Source: Williamsia sterculiae
GTDB taxonomy: Bacteria; Actinomycetota; Actinomycetes; Mycobacteriales; Mycobacteriaceae
Assembly (NCBI RefSeq): GCF_900156495.1
Contig: NZ_FTNT01000002.1
Location: 464,359-528,358 of the forward strand
Reading direction: 5' to 3'
Length of the DNA stretch: 64,000 nucleotides
Shown one piece after another: positions 24,282 through 32,329 of this stretch; the stretch's first letter is position 1, and each line of letters starts with the position of its first letter. Under the pieces are notes generated by a model. The model was not told the origin of the DNA. It made no database searches and saw only the letters and a list, made by a program, of their open reading frames with translations. The translations under genes were made by a program, and so were the position numbers.

Positions 24282-25316
24282 TCAGGCGCCGATCGCCGCA
24301 CCCAGCTTGGGCCAACTCCGGTGCAGTTGGTCCCGCCAGTACAACCACGAGTGGGTTCCGGTCACCGGGTAGTCGAAGGTGGCGGGGATGCCGAGTGTGT
24401 TCATCCGTCCCTGCAGCTGGTGGGTGCAGGCGTTGGTCGCGGCCTCGATGATGCCACCGAGGACGACCTGGTCGACGAGGTCGCCGAGGTCGGTGGTCGC
24501 GGTGGGGGTGTCGTACCGACCGGGGAGACCGGTGGCCGCGGAGATCCAGTACGTGGGACCGCGCAACCGGGCGGCGTTGAGCACCGGGTCGTGGTCCCGC
24601 CACCCGGCGGAACCGTAAGGGCCCCACATGTTCTGCGGATCAGCGTTTCCTCGCCCGCCGACAACCGCGCGGACGTAGGCCTCACCCTGTGGTGAGGTGA
24701 CCGATGCGCAGCCGCTGTAGGAGCCGACGGCCTGGAACCGCCCGGGGTGGTCGACCACCAGGTTCAACACCGCCGTCGCCGAGGTGGAGATGCCGGCGAC
24801 GGCGTTGCGCCCGTTTGTGGCCAGTGTCTTGTCGATGATGGGCGGGAGCTCGGTGCCCAGGAATGTCGACCACTTGTTACGCCCACGGGTGGGGTCGTCG
24901 GAGACCCAGTCGGTGTAGTACGAGTAGGCGCCGAGCTCCGGGGTCACCACGTTGACGTTCTTGTCGGCGAAGAACTGCACCACGTCGGTGCGCTTGCGCC
25001 AGGTGGCGGCATCCTCACCGCCGCCCGCACCGTTGAGCAGGTACAGGGTGGGGTGGGGGCGGGACGTGTCCGCGGGCAACAACACCGACAGCGGGATGTC
25101 GCGGTTCATCGATGCGGAATGGACGACCAGTGACACCTGTTGGCGACCCGCCGGTGCACTGCTGACCAGCCGGGTGCCGTCCGGGGTGGCTGCGTGCGGT
25201 TCCGAATCGGCCAGTGCGGGAGCGGCGGCCAGGGTCAACGCGGTGATGACACCGGCGAGCACTGCGCCGGTGAGTGTGACGCGAGCACGCCTGACGGACA
25301 ATCGGTGTTGAATCAC
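24282..25316 (-). CDS. Secreted antigen-85-like esterase/mycolyltransferase
   Basis: 344-residue exported alpha/beta hydrolase of the antigen 85/mycolyltransferase family, which transfers mycolyl groups to trehalose or arabinogalactan outside the membrane. Signal peptide residues 1-37 end at ALAD. Seen: SYYTDW (about 132-137), nucleophile elbow GISTS with Ser177 (usual GLSM), NMWGP, and the C-terminal GTHSWLYW carrying the catalytic His. The gene sits between the deaminase and urate oxidase genes, which is functionally odd. Start: a GTG at 25325 is one base from AGGAG; the in-frame GTG at 25316, 10 nt away, is better spaced. Donor and acceptor are unknown, and it may be an esterase rather than a mycolyltransferase. 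Confidence 0.85.
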   Translation of the reverse strand: MIQHRLSVRRARVTLTGAVLAGVITALTLAAAPALADSEPHAATPDGTRLVSSAPAGRQQVSLVVHSASMNRDIPLSVLLPADTSRPHPTLYLLNGAGGGEDAATWRKRTDVVQFFADKNVNVVTPELGAYSYYTDWVSDDPTRGRNKWSTFLGTELPPIIDKTLATNGRNAVAGISTSATAVLNLVVDHPGRFQAVGSYSGCASVTSPQGEAYVRAVVGGRGNADPQNMWGPYGSAGWRDHDPVLNAARLRGPTYWISAATGLPGRYDTPTATTDLGDLVDQVVLGGIIEAATNACTHQLQGRMNTLGIPATFDYPVTGTHSWLYWRDQLHRSWPKLGAAIGA

Positions 25317-25484
25317 AATTGTCACTCCTGTCGCTTCAGTAACACGATGGAGTGCACGTTATCGGGTGTTCACGTCCCCGTGCCAGGGGCGGGTTGTGTT
25401 GTCGCAGGTGACGGGACCGCCCGTCGCCGTTCTGCAACCATGGCGAGACCTCGTCGATGCGATGCGGCCTGCGGCCGCGGGCGT

Positions 25485-26393
25485 TCAGACCAACCAGGCC
25501 AGCTGCGGGGTCCACGCGGGACCCGATGGCGGCGCGTCGTCGCGGGTGACGGTGGCCTGGATCAGGCCGTACGGGCGGTCGTCGGCGTTGAAGACCTCGT
25601 TGTGGTTCTCCAGGCCGAACGGCGCGAGGTCGTAGACGAAGTGGTGCTTGTTGGGCGCCGACAGACGCATCTCGGCGATGGTGTCGTAGCGCTCCAGCAC
25701 CGCCTTGCCGATCTCGTAGAGCGTCTGCTGCAGGGCGAGTGACTGCACCGTCGCGAATCGGTCGACGATCAACTCGAGCACACCTGCGTACACGGCGTCC
25801 CAGTCGACGTCGGTGGTGGTGAATCTCCACTTGGCATCCAGCGCGGTGGCCATCACCCGGTCGGTGGTCGGTTCGAGCACGGTGTACTCGTCCACCAGGA
25901 AGTCGTGGAACTCCGATCCCGTCGACTTGAGGATGGTGAAGTCCTTGAGTCCCCCCACGACCCAGATCTGTTGTTCGTCACCGGTGCCCTCCACGGTGAC
26001 GTCGGCGGTGCGGATCGCGGGTCCCTTGCGGATCCAAGTGTGATCGTGTTCGGCGCCGCCGACGACGGCCCGCTCCCACGCGTACTCCTCGATCTCCAGG
26101 CGGGCGCCGCCGACCGGCTCGTAGTCGTCGACGAAGTGTCGAGCGAGGTCGAGGCCGTACTGCTCGATGCTCGCGATGCCCTTCTCCTTGGCGTACGCGT
26201 AGGCAGTCTGCTTCTGGGTGTCGGTGGGCAGCACCGCGCGCTGGTCGCCGTGGGTGTGAGCTGCCGCGAAGTCACCGCGCAAGGCGCTGCTGACGTTGAC
26301 GTCCTTGATCTCGTGACGGGGTAGGTCACGGTAGATGCGGACCACGCGGATCTCGGCCTTGCCGTACTGGTTCTCGCCCAGGACTATCGCCAT
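25485..26393 (-). CDS. Urate oxidase (uricase)
   Basis: 302-residue cofactor-independent urate oxidase that converts urate to 5-hydroxyisourate with O2. The T-fold protein begins MAIVLGENQYGK with the conserved Lys12 of the catalytic dyad, and has the TDTQKQT motif (about 65-71) supplying the partner Thr. It also has the SAPNKHHF region (about 236-243) and FNADDRPYGLI near the C-terminus. I chose ATG 26393; an upstream GTG at 26405 lies too close to the GAGGA sequence. It follows uraH by 38 nt, so permease, uraD, uraH and uricase form one operon. Confidence 0.95.
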   Translation of the reverse strand: MAIVLGENQYGKAEIRVVRIYRDLPRHEIKDVNVSSALRGDFAAAHTHGDQRAVLPTDTQKQTAYAYAKEKGIASIEQYGLDLARHFVDDYEPVGGARLEIEEYAWERAVVGGAEHDHTWIRKGPAIRTADVTVEGTGDEQQIWVVGGLKDFTILKSTGSEFHDFLVDEYTVLEPTTDRVMATALDAKWRFTTTDVDWDAVYAGVLELIVDRFATVQSLALQQTLYEIGKAVLERYDTIAEMRLSAPNKHHFVYDLAPFGLENHNEVFNADDRPYGLIQATVTRDDAPPSGPAWTPQLAWLV

Positions 26394-26431
26394 CGACGAT
26401 CTCACTTCCTCTCACAGGGATGGATGGGGTG

Positions 26432-26755
26432 TCAGCTACCGCGGTAGGTGGAATAGGCGTACGGGCTGAGCAACAGGGGAACGTGATGGTGGCGAGCCGG
26501 GTCGCGCACCGTGAACACGATGACCACCTCCGGGTAGAATCCATCGATCCCGTTGGCGGAGAACCACTCTCCGGTGTCGAAGGTGAGTCGGTGATCACCG
26601 GGGGTCATCGTCACGCCGAAATCCGGGATCCGGCCGTCGTCGTCGGTGTCCACGGCCACCGGTGCGGCGCCGTCGGAAGGTTGCAGCGTGACCGTCAGTC
26701 CGACGACGGGCGCTCCGCGCACGGCGTCGAGAACGTGGGTGCTCAGTCCGCTCAT
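26432..26755 (-). CDS. uraH: 5-hydroxyisourate hydrolase (transthyretin-like)
   Basis: 107-residue transthyretin-related enzyme that hydrolyses 5-hydroxyisourate to OHCU. Catalytic and signature elements are present: N-terminal LSTHVLD (His7), internal DDGRIPDFG (Arg of the active site), HHHVPLLLSPYAYSTY, and the invariant C-terminal YRGS. Length is normal. Its ATG overlaps the uraD stop (ATGA), and uricase follows downstream. Confidence 0.95.
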   Translation of the reverse strand: MSGLSTHVLDAVRGAPVVGLTVTLQPSDGAAPVAVDTDDDGRIPDFGVTMTPGDHRLTFDTGEWFSANGIDGFYPEVVIVFTVRDPARHHHVPLLLSPYAYSTYRGS

Positions 26756-27279
26756 AGGTCGACGACCTGGAACTCCGCGGCCGGCGTCAACATCTGCTGC
26801 AGCCGTTTGCGATTGATCTTCCCCAACTCCATCCGCATCACCCGACGTTCGGTCATCGGATCATTGTGCATGCGTTCGGTGAGGATCCCGAGCAGTTCGT
26901 CGGCGGGTCTGCCGTCGGCGAACACCAGGTACACGTGACCGAACTTCTCCTCGTAGGCCTGATTGCACCGGCGCAGTTCGGCCAACACGGTGTCAGCGGC
27001 CCCCGACACCCCCGACTGCTCGCGTGCCGAGGCGGGGTTGTCCGGCCGGTCGCCGATACGGGGGTGGCCGTCCAGGGCCTCGTCGAGGTCGGCCTCGGTG
27101 AGCTCGGCCAGGATGAGGTCGGCCCGGTTGAGCAGGGCCGCGTCGTCGGCGAAGGGGCGTGCGGCAGCCACCCGGACCGCCCAGTTGGAGGATGAGCAGA
27201 CGTCGTAGAGGGCGCTGATCGCCTGCCGTTGGGTGAGTTCGTTGAAGCTCGTGACACCTCGCCAGTCGACGCGTCGCAA
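26752..27279 (-). CDS. uraD: OHCU decarboxylase
   Basis: 175-residue 2-oxo-4-hydroxy-4-carboxy-5-ureidoimidazoline decarboxylase that makes S-(+)-allantoin. The catalytic His72 is in GHPRIGD, followed by SAREQSGV (about 83-90) and NQAYEEKFGHVYLV (about 109-122), all expected in active enzymes. The start is TTG at 27279, supported by AAGGAG 5 nt upstream. It lies 12 nt behind the permease-decarboxylase fusion, so two UraD-type domains are encoded back to back; only this one keeps the catalytic His. Confidence 0.93.
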   Translation of the reverse strand: MRRVDWRGVTSFNELTQRQAISALYDVCSSSNWAVRVAAARPFADDAALLNRADLILAELTEADLDEALDGHPRIGDRPDNPASAREQSGVSGAADTVLAELRRCNQAYEEKFGHVYLVFADGRPADELLGILTERMHNDPMTERRVMRMELGKINRKRLQQMLTPAAEFQVVDL

Positions 27280-27291
27280 CAGATCTCCTTC

Positions 27292-29265
27292 TCAGCTGGT
27301 GAACTCGTGGTACCGGCCGAATCGCGCCGCGGCGATGGGGTTCGCGTCGGCCACCAGCTCGTCGAAACGATAGTTGACGATCTTGGCGATCTCGATGAGT
27401 GCGAAGGCGCGCTCGCTGCGCTCCGAGTTGTCCATCCGCGCCGCGCCGTTGCGCACCACCCGCTCGAAACGTTCGGCCTCCCAGGCGCAGATCACCAACG
27501 GGAACCCGAAGTGCTGACGATATTCGGTGGCCAGGGTGACCAGATCGGTGTGATCCTCCTCCTCGAGGTGGGCCAGGGCCTTGTGGTCCACCGCGGTGGG
27601 CAGACCCGACTCGTTCTCCGCACCGAGGTCGGGGAACGCCCGGATCAGGGCGAGTTGTTCGGCGTCGTCGCCGGTCAGCATCGCCTCCTGGAAGGCGCTG
27701 CGCAGATCGTGGACGTCGGCGAACGGGCGCTGTTCGAAGGCGCTGTCGAGAACCCAGTCGACACCCTGCACCACCTCGCCGAAGGTGGACCGGAACTCGT
27801 CCCTGGTCATCGAGTTCACCTCGTCGAGATGGATCGAGCCCCGTCCGGCGACGGCGGGTCCGTGGCTGCCCACGTGGAAGAACAGGATGTTGAGCAGGAT
27901 CGCGGTGATCGCGCCCATGGTGATGCCCGTGCTGAACGGGATCTGCAGTACGCCGGGGACGGCCTCGTCGACCCCGGGGATCGCAGGCACGTCGACCTTG
28001 GCGCCGCCGGAGATGACGGTGGTGGGGGTGGCGGACTGTGAGAACTGCACGTACAGCGCGACCGCGAAGGACGTGCTGGCGATGATGAGGTTGCGGTGAT
28101 CGGTGAAGTCGACCGTGGTCAGCGTCTGGATGCCGACGATCGCGACGGTGGCGAACATGATGAGCGCGGCGCCGCCGAGCACCGGGGCGGGGATCGACTC
28201 CACCACCTTGGCCGTCTTGGGCAGCACCCCGAGCACGATCATGATGCCGCCGGCGGCGGCGACCACCCAGCGGCTCTTGACGCCGGTGAGGCGGACCAGA
28301 CCGACGTTCTCGGAGAATGCCGTGTAGGGGAACGAGTTGAACGATCCACCGATGATGGTGGCCACCCCGTCGGCCCGCACCGTCGCGGCGATGTCCTCCT
28401 TGCGGATCCGCTTGCCGACGATCTCACCGGTGGCGAACACCGAACCCGTGGACTCCACGGCCGTCACCAGGAGCACGACGATCAACGAGACGATGGCAAC
28501 GATGTCGAAGCGGGGCCAGCCGAAGGCGAACGGTGGTGTGAACCCGACCCAGCTCGCCTCTCCGACCCCGGCGAAGGTGGTGTCACCGGCGATGAAAGCG
28601 ACCACTGTGCCCACCACCAGACCCAACAGCACCGCGATGGTGGCCAGGAATCCACGCAGGAACCGCTGCATCAGCACGATGATCGCGATGGTGCCGATGC
28701 AGTACATCACCCAGCGGCCGTTACCGGAGTCGTGCAGGTGGCTGCTGGGATCGGTGACCGCGTCGCCTGCGCCGACGGGGATCAGACAGATCCCGATGAT
28801 CGCGATCAGTGATCCGGTCACCACGGGTGGGAAGAAGCGGATCAGCTTCGCGAAGAAGGGGGCGATGAGAAAGGTGAACACCCCGGCGGCGATCACCGCG
28901 CCGTAGACGGTCTGCAGCCCCACCCGGCCACCGCCGTGGTCGTTGGCGATCTTGATGACCGGCGCCAGGGTGGCGAAGGTGATCCCCTGCAGCAGCGGCA
29001 GTCGCACGCCGATCTTCCAGATGCCGACCGCCTGCAGCAGCGAGGCGATGCCGCAGGTGAAGAGGTCTGCGGTGATGAGCATCGTCAGTGCCTGCGCATC
29101 GAGGTTGATCGCGCGCGCGATCAGCAGCGGCACTAGTACGGCGCCGGCGTAGAACGCGATGACGTGCTGCAACCCCAGGGTGAACAAGCGGCCGACCGGG
29201 GGTACCTGGTCGACCGGGTGGCCGACCGTTCGGCGGCTGGACTTCTTCGGTGTGTCGGTGCTCAT
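27292..29265 (-). CDS. NCS2 purine permease fused to OHCU-decarboxylase-like domain
   Basis: 657-residue fusion. Residues about 20-475 form an NCS2/UraA-type nucleobase transporter with some 12-14 membrane segments, including GLQHVIAFYAGAVLVPLL at the start and the QGITFA and SVFATGEIVGKR motifs that contact substrate and cation. Residues about 490-657 match UraD: MTRDEFRSTFGEVV, LIRAFPDLG, YRQHFGFPLVICAWE, ALIEIAKIVNYRFDELV. The catalytic His of the HPDLG-type motif is replaced by Phe544, so the domain may be inactive or regulatory. It is first in the operon ahead of uraD-uraH-uricase, fitting xanthine or urate uptake coupled to breakdown. No good Shine-Dalgarno sequence precedes the ATG at 29265. 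Confidence 0.88.
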   Translation of the reverse strand: MSTDTPKKSSRRTVGHPVDQVPPVGRLFTLGLQHVIAFYAGAVLVPLLIARAINLDAQALTMLITADLFTCGIASLLQAVGIWKIGVRLPLLQGITFATLAPVIKIANDHGGGRVGLQTVYGAVIAAGVFTFLIAPFFAKLIRFFPPVVTGSLIAIIGICLIPVGAGDAVTDPSSHLHDSGNGRWVMYCIGTIAIIVLMQRFLRGFLATIAVLLGLVVGTVVAFIAGDTTFAGVGEASWVGFTPPFAFGWPRFDIVAIVSLIVVLLVTAVESTGSVFATGEIVGKRIRKEDIAATVRADGVATIIGGSFNSFPYTAFSENVGLVRLTGVKSRWVVAAAGGIMIVLGVLPKTAKVVESIPAPVLGGAALIMFATVAIVGIQTLTTVDFTDHRNLIIASTSFAVALYVQFSQSATPTTVISGGAKVDVPAIPGVDEAVPGVLQIPFSTGITMGAITAILLNILFFHVGSHGPAVAGRGSIHLDEVNSMTRDEFRSTFGEVVQGVDWVLDSAFEQRPFADVHDLRSAFQEAMLTGDDAEQLALIRAFPDLGAENESGLPTAVDHKALAHLEEEDHTDLVTLATEYRQHFGFPLVICAWEAERFERVVRNGAARMDNSERSERAFALIEIAKIVNYRFDELVADANPIAAARFGRYHEFTS

Positions 29266-29393
29266 GTGACGATGTGACCTCGGACTCGGGAGCGGAGTGG
29301 GTGTGGGAGAAATGATGGACCCCCCGAGAGGTCACCGCGAGCGGTGTGGCGGCGATATATCCGACGTAGCGGACACTCGGGACGTCGGCGGAC

Positions 29394-29408
29394 GTGCATC
29401 CTGTGCAC
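29394..29408. promoter_or_regulatory. GTGCA-N5-TGCAC inverted repeat in divergent region
   Basis: Inverted repeat with 5-bp arms (29394-29398, 29404-29408) in the 177-bp region between the NCS2 fusion gene and the MobA-like gene. A nearby AT-rich GATATAT (29354-29360) is a possible promoter element. This is a plausible operator for purine-responsive control, but no regulator is encoded nearby. Confidence 0.35.
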
Positions 29409-29442
29409 ATGCTGTGTGGGCCGGGTGTGGAGGTGAGGGACG

Positions 29443-30042
29443 ATGACACGGGGTGTGCGCCGCGGTGTGACGACGCCGCATCCGGTGGTGGGCGTGGTGC
29501 TGGCGGCGGGTGCGGGAACCCGCTACGGCATGCCCAAAATACTTGCTGCCGAGGGTGATTGGTTGCACAGTGCGGTGCGCGCGCTACATGACGGGGGGTG
29601 TGAGCGGGTACTGGTGACACGCGGCGCCGCCACGCCGCCGGTGCCGACGGATGTCGAGCCGGTGGACGTCGAGGACTGGGCGACGGGACTGTCGGCCTCG
29701 GTGGCCGCGGGCCTGCGGGCGGCCCGCGACGGTGGACCGGTCGCCGGTGTGGTTTTACACGTTGTTGACGTGCCGGATACATCCGCCGCCGTGGTGGCGC
29801 GCGTGTTGTCGGTCGCTGCTGCCGACCCTGACGCACTGGTGCGCGCCACCTTCCACCGGAACCCGGGCCACCCGGTGTACATCGGGGCGCGCCACATCGA
29901 CGCGGTGACGGCCACGCTGACCGGAGACCGGGGTGCGGGGCGCTACCTGAACGCGTCTCCGGCCACCCGCGACATCGAATGCGGCGACCTCGCGACCGGA
30001 GTGGACCACGACCGTCCCGTCCCGGGACAATCGGGTGCCTGA
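29443..30042 (+). CDS. MobA/MocA-like molybdenum cofactor nucleotidyltransferase
   Basis: 199-residue NTP transferase with the Rossmann-type nucleotide-binding start VVLAAGAGTRYGMPK (about 16-30). A strand-end acidic motif VVDVPDTS (about 107-114, usual DxP) and PGHPVYIGARH (about 146-156) are typical of MocA-like CTP:molybdopterin cytidylyltransferases. It would add a nucleotide to the molybdenum cofactor used by the neighbouring xanthine dehydrogenase. It is divergent from the purine operons. A GGAGG 9 nt upstream supports ATG 29443; an internal GTG at 29467 is an alternative. Confidence 0.8.
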   Translation: MTRGVRRGVTTPHPVVGVVLAAGAGTRYGMPKILAAEGDWLHSAVRALHDGGCERVLVTRGAATPPVPTDVEPVDVEDWATGLSASVAAGLRAARDGGPVAGVVLHVVDVPDTSAAVVARVLSVAAADPDALVRATFHRNPGHPVYIGARHIDAVTATLTGDRGAGRYLNASPATRDIECGDLATGVDHDRPVPGQSGA

Positions 30043-30050
30043 GGCGGAGT

Positions 30051-30392
30051 TCAGGGCAGCGGTGTCAGGCCCAGTGCCCCACCGACGAATCGCCGCACCG
30101 GGGGCAACGACGCCGCCAGGGCGACCTCGTGTCCGGTGCGGGCGGTGCCGGTGACGTCGGCGTGTGTGTCGTCGACGGGACGGGCCTCGATGAGTGCGAC
30201 GAGCTCGCCGGTTGTCGGTTCGCAGACGGCCCAGCTCAGGTGGGTCTCCTCGGCCCAGCCGTGAGCGGTGTCGGTGACGAAGGCCGGGTCGACGACGCCG
30301 AGATCGGCCAGTGCCGGTCTGTCGTCGACGCGGTCATCGGCGCGCAGAGCTCGCAGATACCATGCGCCGGCGTTGATCTCGACCGGCTCCAT
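30051..30392 (-). CDS. Small protein, possibly a truncated GNAT-like fold
   Basis: 113-residue acidic protein not confidently recognised. The layout (INAGAWYLRALRADD at 6-20, then DPAFVTDTAHGWAEETHLSWAVCEPTTGELVALIEARP, about 55-92, over three strands) recalls the N-terminal half of GNAT acetyltransferases such as RimJ/RimL, but the acetyl-CoA-binding RxxGxG loop is missing. It is therefore either a degenerate GNAT or another fold. It lies 22 nt downstream of accA3 on the same strand and converges on the MobA-like gene 8 nt away. No clear ribosome binding site is present. Confidence 0.5.
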   Translation of the reverse strand: MEPVEINAGAWYLRALRADDRVDDRPALADLGVVDPAFVTDTAHGWAEETHLSWAVCEPTTGELVALIEARPVDDTHADVTGTARTGHEVALAASLPPVRRFVGGALGLTPLP

Positions 30393-30414
30393 CAGTATTG
30401 ATCCGGTGTCGTGG

Positions 30415-32232
30415 TCACTTCAGTTCGAGGAGCACCGTGCCCTGGGTGACTGCCGCACCCGGCTCCACGGCCAGACCGGAGACGGTGCCGTCCTTGTGCG
30501 CGACCACCGGGTTCTCCATCTTCATCGCCTCCAGGACGACGACCAGGTCACCCGCGGCGACCTCCTGCCCCTCCTCGACGGCCACTTTGACCACGGTGCC
30601 CTGCATGGGTGCGGCGACCGAGTCGCCGGACACCGCCGCCGCACCACCCTTCGTGCGGGTGCGGGGCTTGGGCTTCTTGCGGATCGCGCCGTTGCTGCTG
30701 CCGCCGTTGCCACCACCGCCGAGTGCGAGATCACCGGGCAACGAGACCTCGACGCGGCGTCCACCGACCTCGACGACGACCTGCTGGCGCGGAGCCGACT
30801 CGTCCTCGTCGATGGGCGCACCCCCCGCGTAGGGCTCGAGGGTGTTGTCCCAGTCGGTCTCGATCCACTTGGTGTAGACGTCGAAGGTCTCTTCACCGGT
30901 CTCCGGATCGACCCGGCCGATGAAGGCGGGATGACGCACGATGTGTCGGTCGAAGGGCAGTACGGTGGCCAGCCCTTCCACCTCGAACTCGTCGAGGGCG
31001 CGACGGGCGCGTTCGATGGCCTGCTCGCGGTTCTCGCCGGTCACGATGAGTTTGGCGAGCATGGAGTCGAACTGTCCGCCGATGACGTCACCTTGCACCA
31101 CGCCGGAATCCACCCGGACCCCCGGACCCGCGGGCTCGCGGTAGACGGTGATCGGACCGGGGGCGGGCAGGAAGTTGCGGCCCGGATCCTCCCCGTTGAT
31201 GCGGAACTCGATGGAGTGGCCGCGGGGCTCGGGATCCTCGGACAGTTCGAGCTTCTCACCCGCGGCGATGCGGAACTGCTGGCGCACCAGGTCGATGCCG
31301 GCGGTCTCCTCGGTGACCGGGTGCTCCACCTGCAGACGGGTGTTCACCTCGAGAAACGAGACCAGACCGTCGGCACCCACCAGGAACTCCACGGTCCCCG
31401 CGCCGTAGTAACCGGCCTCCCGGCAGATCGCCTTGGCCGAGGAGTGGATGCGGTCGCGCTGTTCGCGGGTCAGGAACGGCGCGGGCGCCTCCTCGACGAG
31501 CTTCTGGAAACGACGCTGCAGCGAACAGTCACGGGTACCGGCGACCACCACGTTGCCGTGCTGGTCGGCGATGACCTGCGCCTCGACGTGGCGGGCCTTG
31601 TCGAGATAGCGCTCGACGAAGCACTCGCCACGACCGAAGGCGGCGACGGCCTCGCGGGTGGCCGACTCGAACAGGGCCGGGATCTCCTCGATGGTGTACG
31701 CGACCTTCATCCCGCGGCCGCCACCGCCGAACGCCGCCTTGATCGCCACCGGTACGCCGTACTCCTCGGCGAACGCGACCACCTCGTCGGCGTCGGCGGC
31801 CGGATCCTTGCTGCCCGGGGCCATCGGCGCCTCGGCGCGCAGGGCGATGTGACGCGCGGTGACCTTGTCACCGAGGTCGCGGATCGACTGCGGGGAGGGA
31901 CCGATCCAGGTCAGTCCGGCGTCGATGACGGCTTGGGCGAAGTCGGCGTTCTCGGACAGGAAGCCGTACCCCGGGTGAACGGCGTCGGCCCCGGACTTCT
32001 TCGCGGCATCGATGATCTTGTCGATGGCCAGGTAGGACTCGGCAGAGGTCTGACCGCCGAGAGCGAATGCCTCATCGGCGAGCTTCACGAACTGTGCCTC
32101 GGCGTCGGGCTCGGCGTACACCGCCACACTGGTCAGACCAGCGTCCTTCGCGGCGCGGATCACGCGGACCGCGATCTCCCCACGGTTGGCGATGAGGACC
32201 TTGCTGAGCACGGTGCTTGGCTGAGTTGGCAC
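30415..32232 (-). CDS. accA3: Acyl-CoA carboxylase alpha subunit AccA3 (biotin carboxylase + BCCP)
   Basis: 605-residue alpha subunit that carboxylates its own biotin with ATP and bicarbonate, then serves beta subunits such as AccD5 (encoded at 46582) in making methylmalonyl-, malonyl- or long-chain carboxyacyl-CoA for lipids and mycolates. Seen: [16 protein letters not shown] at the start, ATP-grasp GGGGRGMK (about 165-172), [14 protein letters not shown] (about 285-298), and the C-terminal biotin site EAMKM with Lys571. Start GTG 32232 has AGGAGA upstream and gives a length matching mycobacterial AccA3 (600). A promoter with an overlapping inverted repeat precedes it, inside the end of the PapA-like gene. 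Confidence 0.95.
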   Translation of the reverse strand: MPTQPSTVLSKVLIANRGEIAVRVIRAAKDAGLTSVAVYAEPDAEAQFVKLADEAFALGGQTSAESYLAIDKIIDAAKKSGADAVHPGYGFLSENADFAQAVIDAGLTWIGPSPQSIRDLGDKVTARHIALRAEAPMAPGSKDPAADADEVVAFAEEYGVPVAIKAAFGGGGRGMKVAYTIEEIPALFESATREAVAAFGRGECFVERYLDKARHVEAQVIADQHGNVVVAGTRDCSLQRRFQKLVEEAPAPFLTREQRDRIHSSAKAICREAGYYGAGTVEFLVGADGLVSFLEVNTRLQVEHPVTEETAGIDLVRQQFRIAAGEKLELSEDPEPRGHSIEFRINGEDPGRNFLPAPGPITVYREPAGPGVRVDSGVVQGDVIGGQFDSMLAKLIVTGENREQAIERARRALDEFEVEGLATVLPFDRHIVRHPAFIGRVDPETGEETFDVYTKWIETDWDNTLEPYAGGAPIDEDESAPRQQVVVEVGGRRVEVSLPGDLALGGGGNGGSSNGAIRKKPKPRTRTKGGAAAVSGDSVAAPMQGTVVKVAVEEGQEVAAGDLVVVLEAMKMENPVVAHKDGTVSGLAVEPGAAVTQGTVLLELK

Positions 32233-32290
32233 TGATTCTCCTGTGAAGTGTGACACGGGTTTCTCCGTCCCCGGTGGCGTGGGATGCCGC

Positions 32291-32329
32291 ACACTCGTGG
32301 AGTGTAAACAGGCGCCCCATGCGTGATCA
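32291..32329 (-). promoter_or_regulatory. accA3 promoter with overlapping operator-like repeat
   Basis: On the minus strand, TGATCA (32329-32324), a 17-bp spacer and TACACT (32306-32301) form a good promoter, leaving a leader of about 60 nt before the GTG at 32232. The inverted repeat ACACTC-GTG-GAGTGT (32291-32305) overlaps the -10 box and start site, an ideal repressor position. The -35 overlaps the stop region of the upstream gene, so accA3 can be expressed separately from the lipid cluster. Confidence 0.6.

Noticed and set aside
30268-32235. 655-codon open frame on the plus strand opposite accA3
   Set aside because: It is a mirror of GC-rich codon bias in accA3: repetitive Asp/Gly/Val/His-rich sequence, no domain, no ribosome site.
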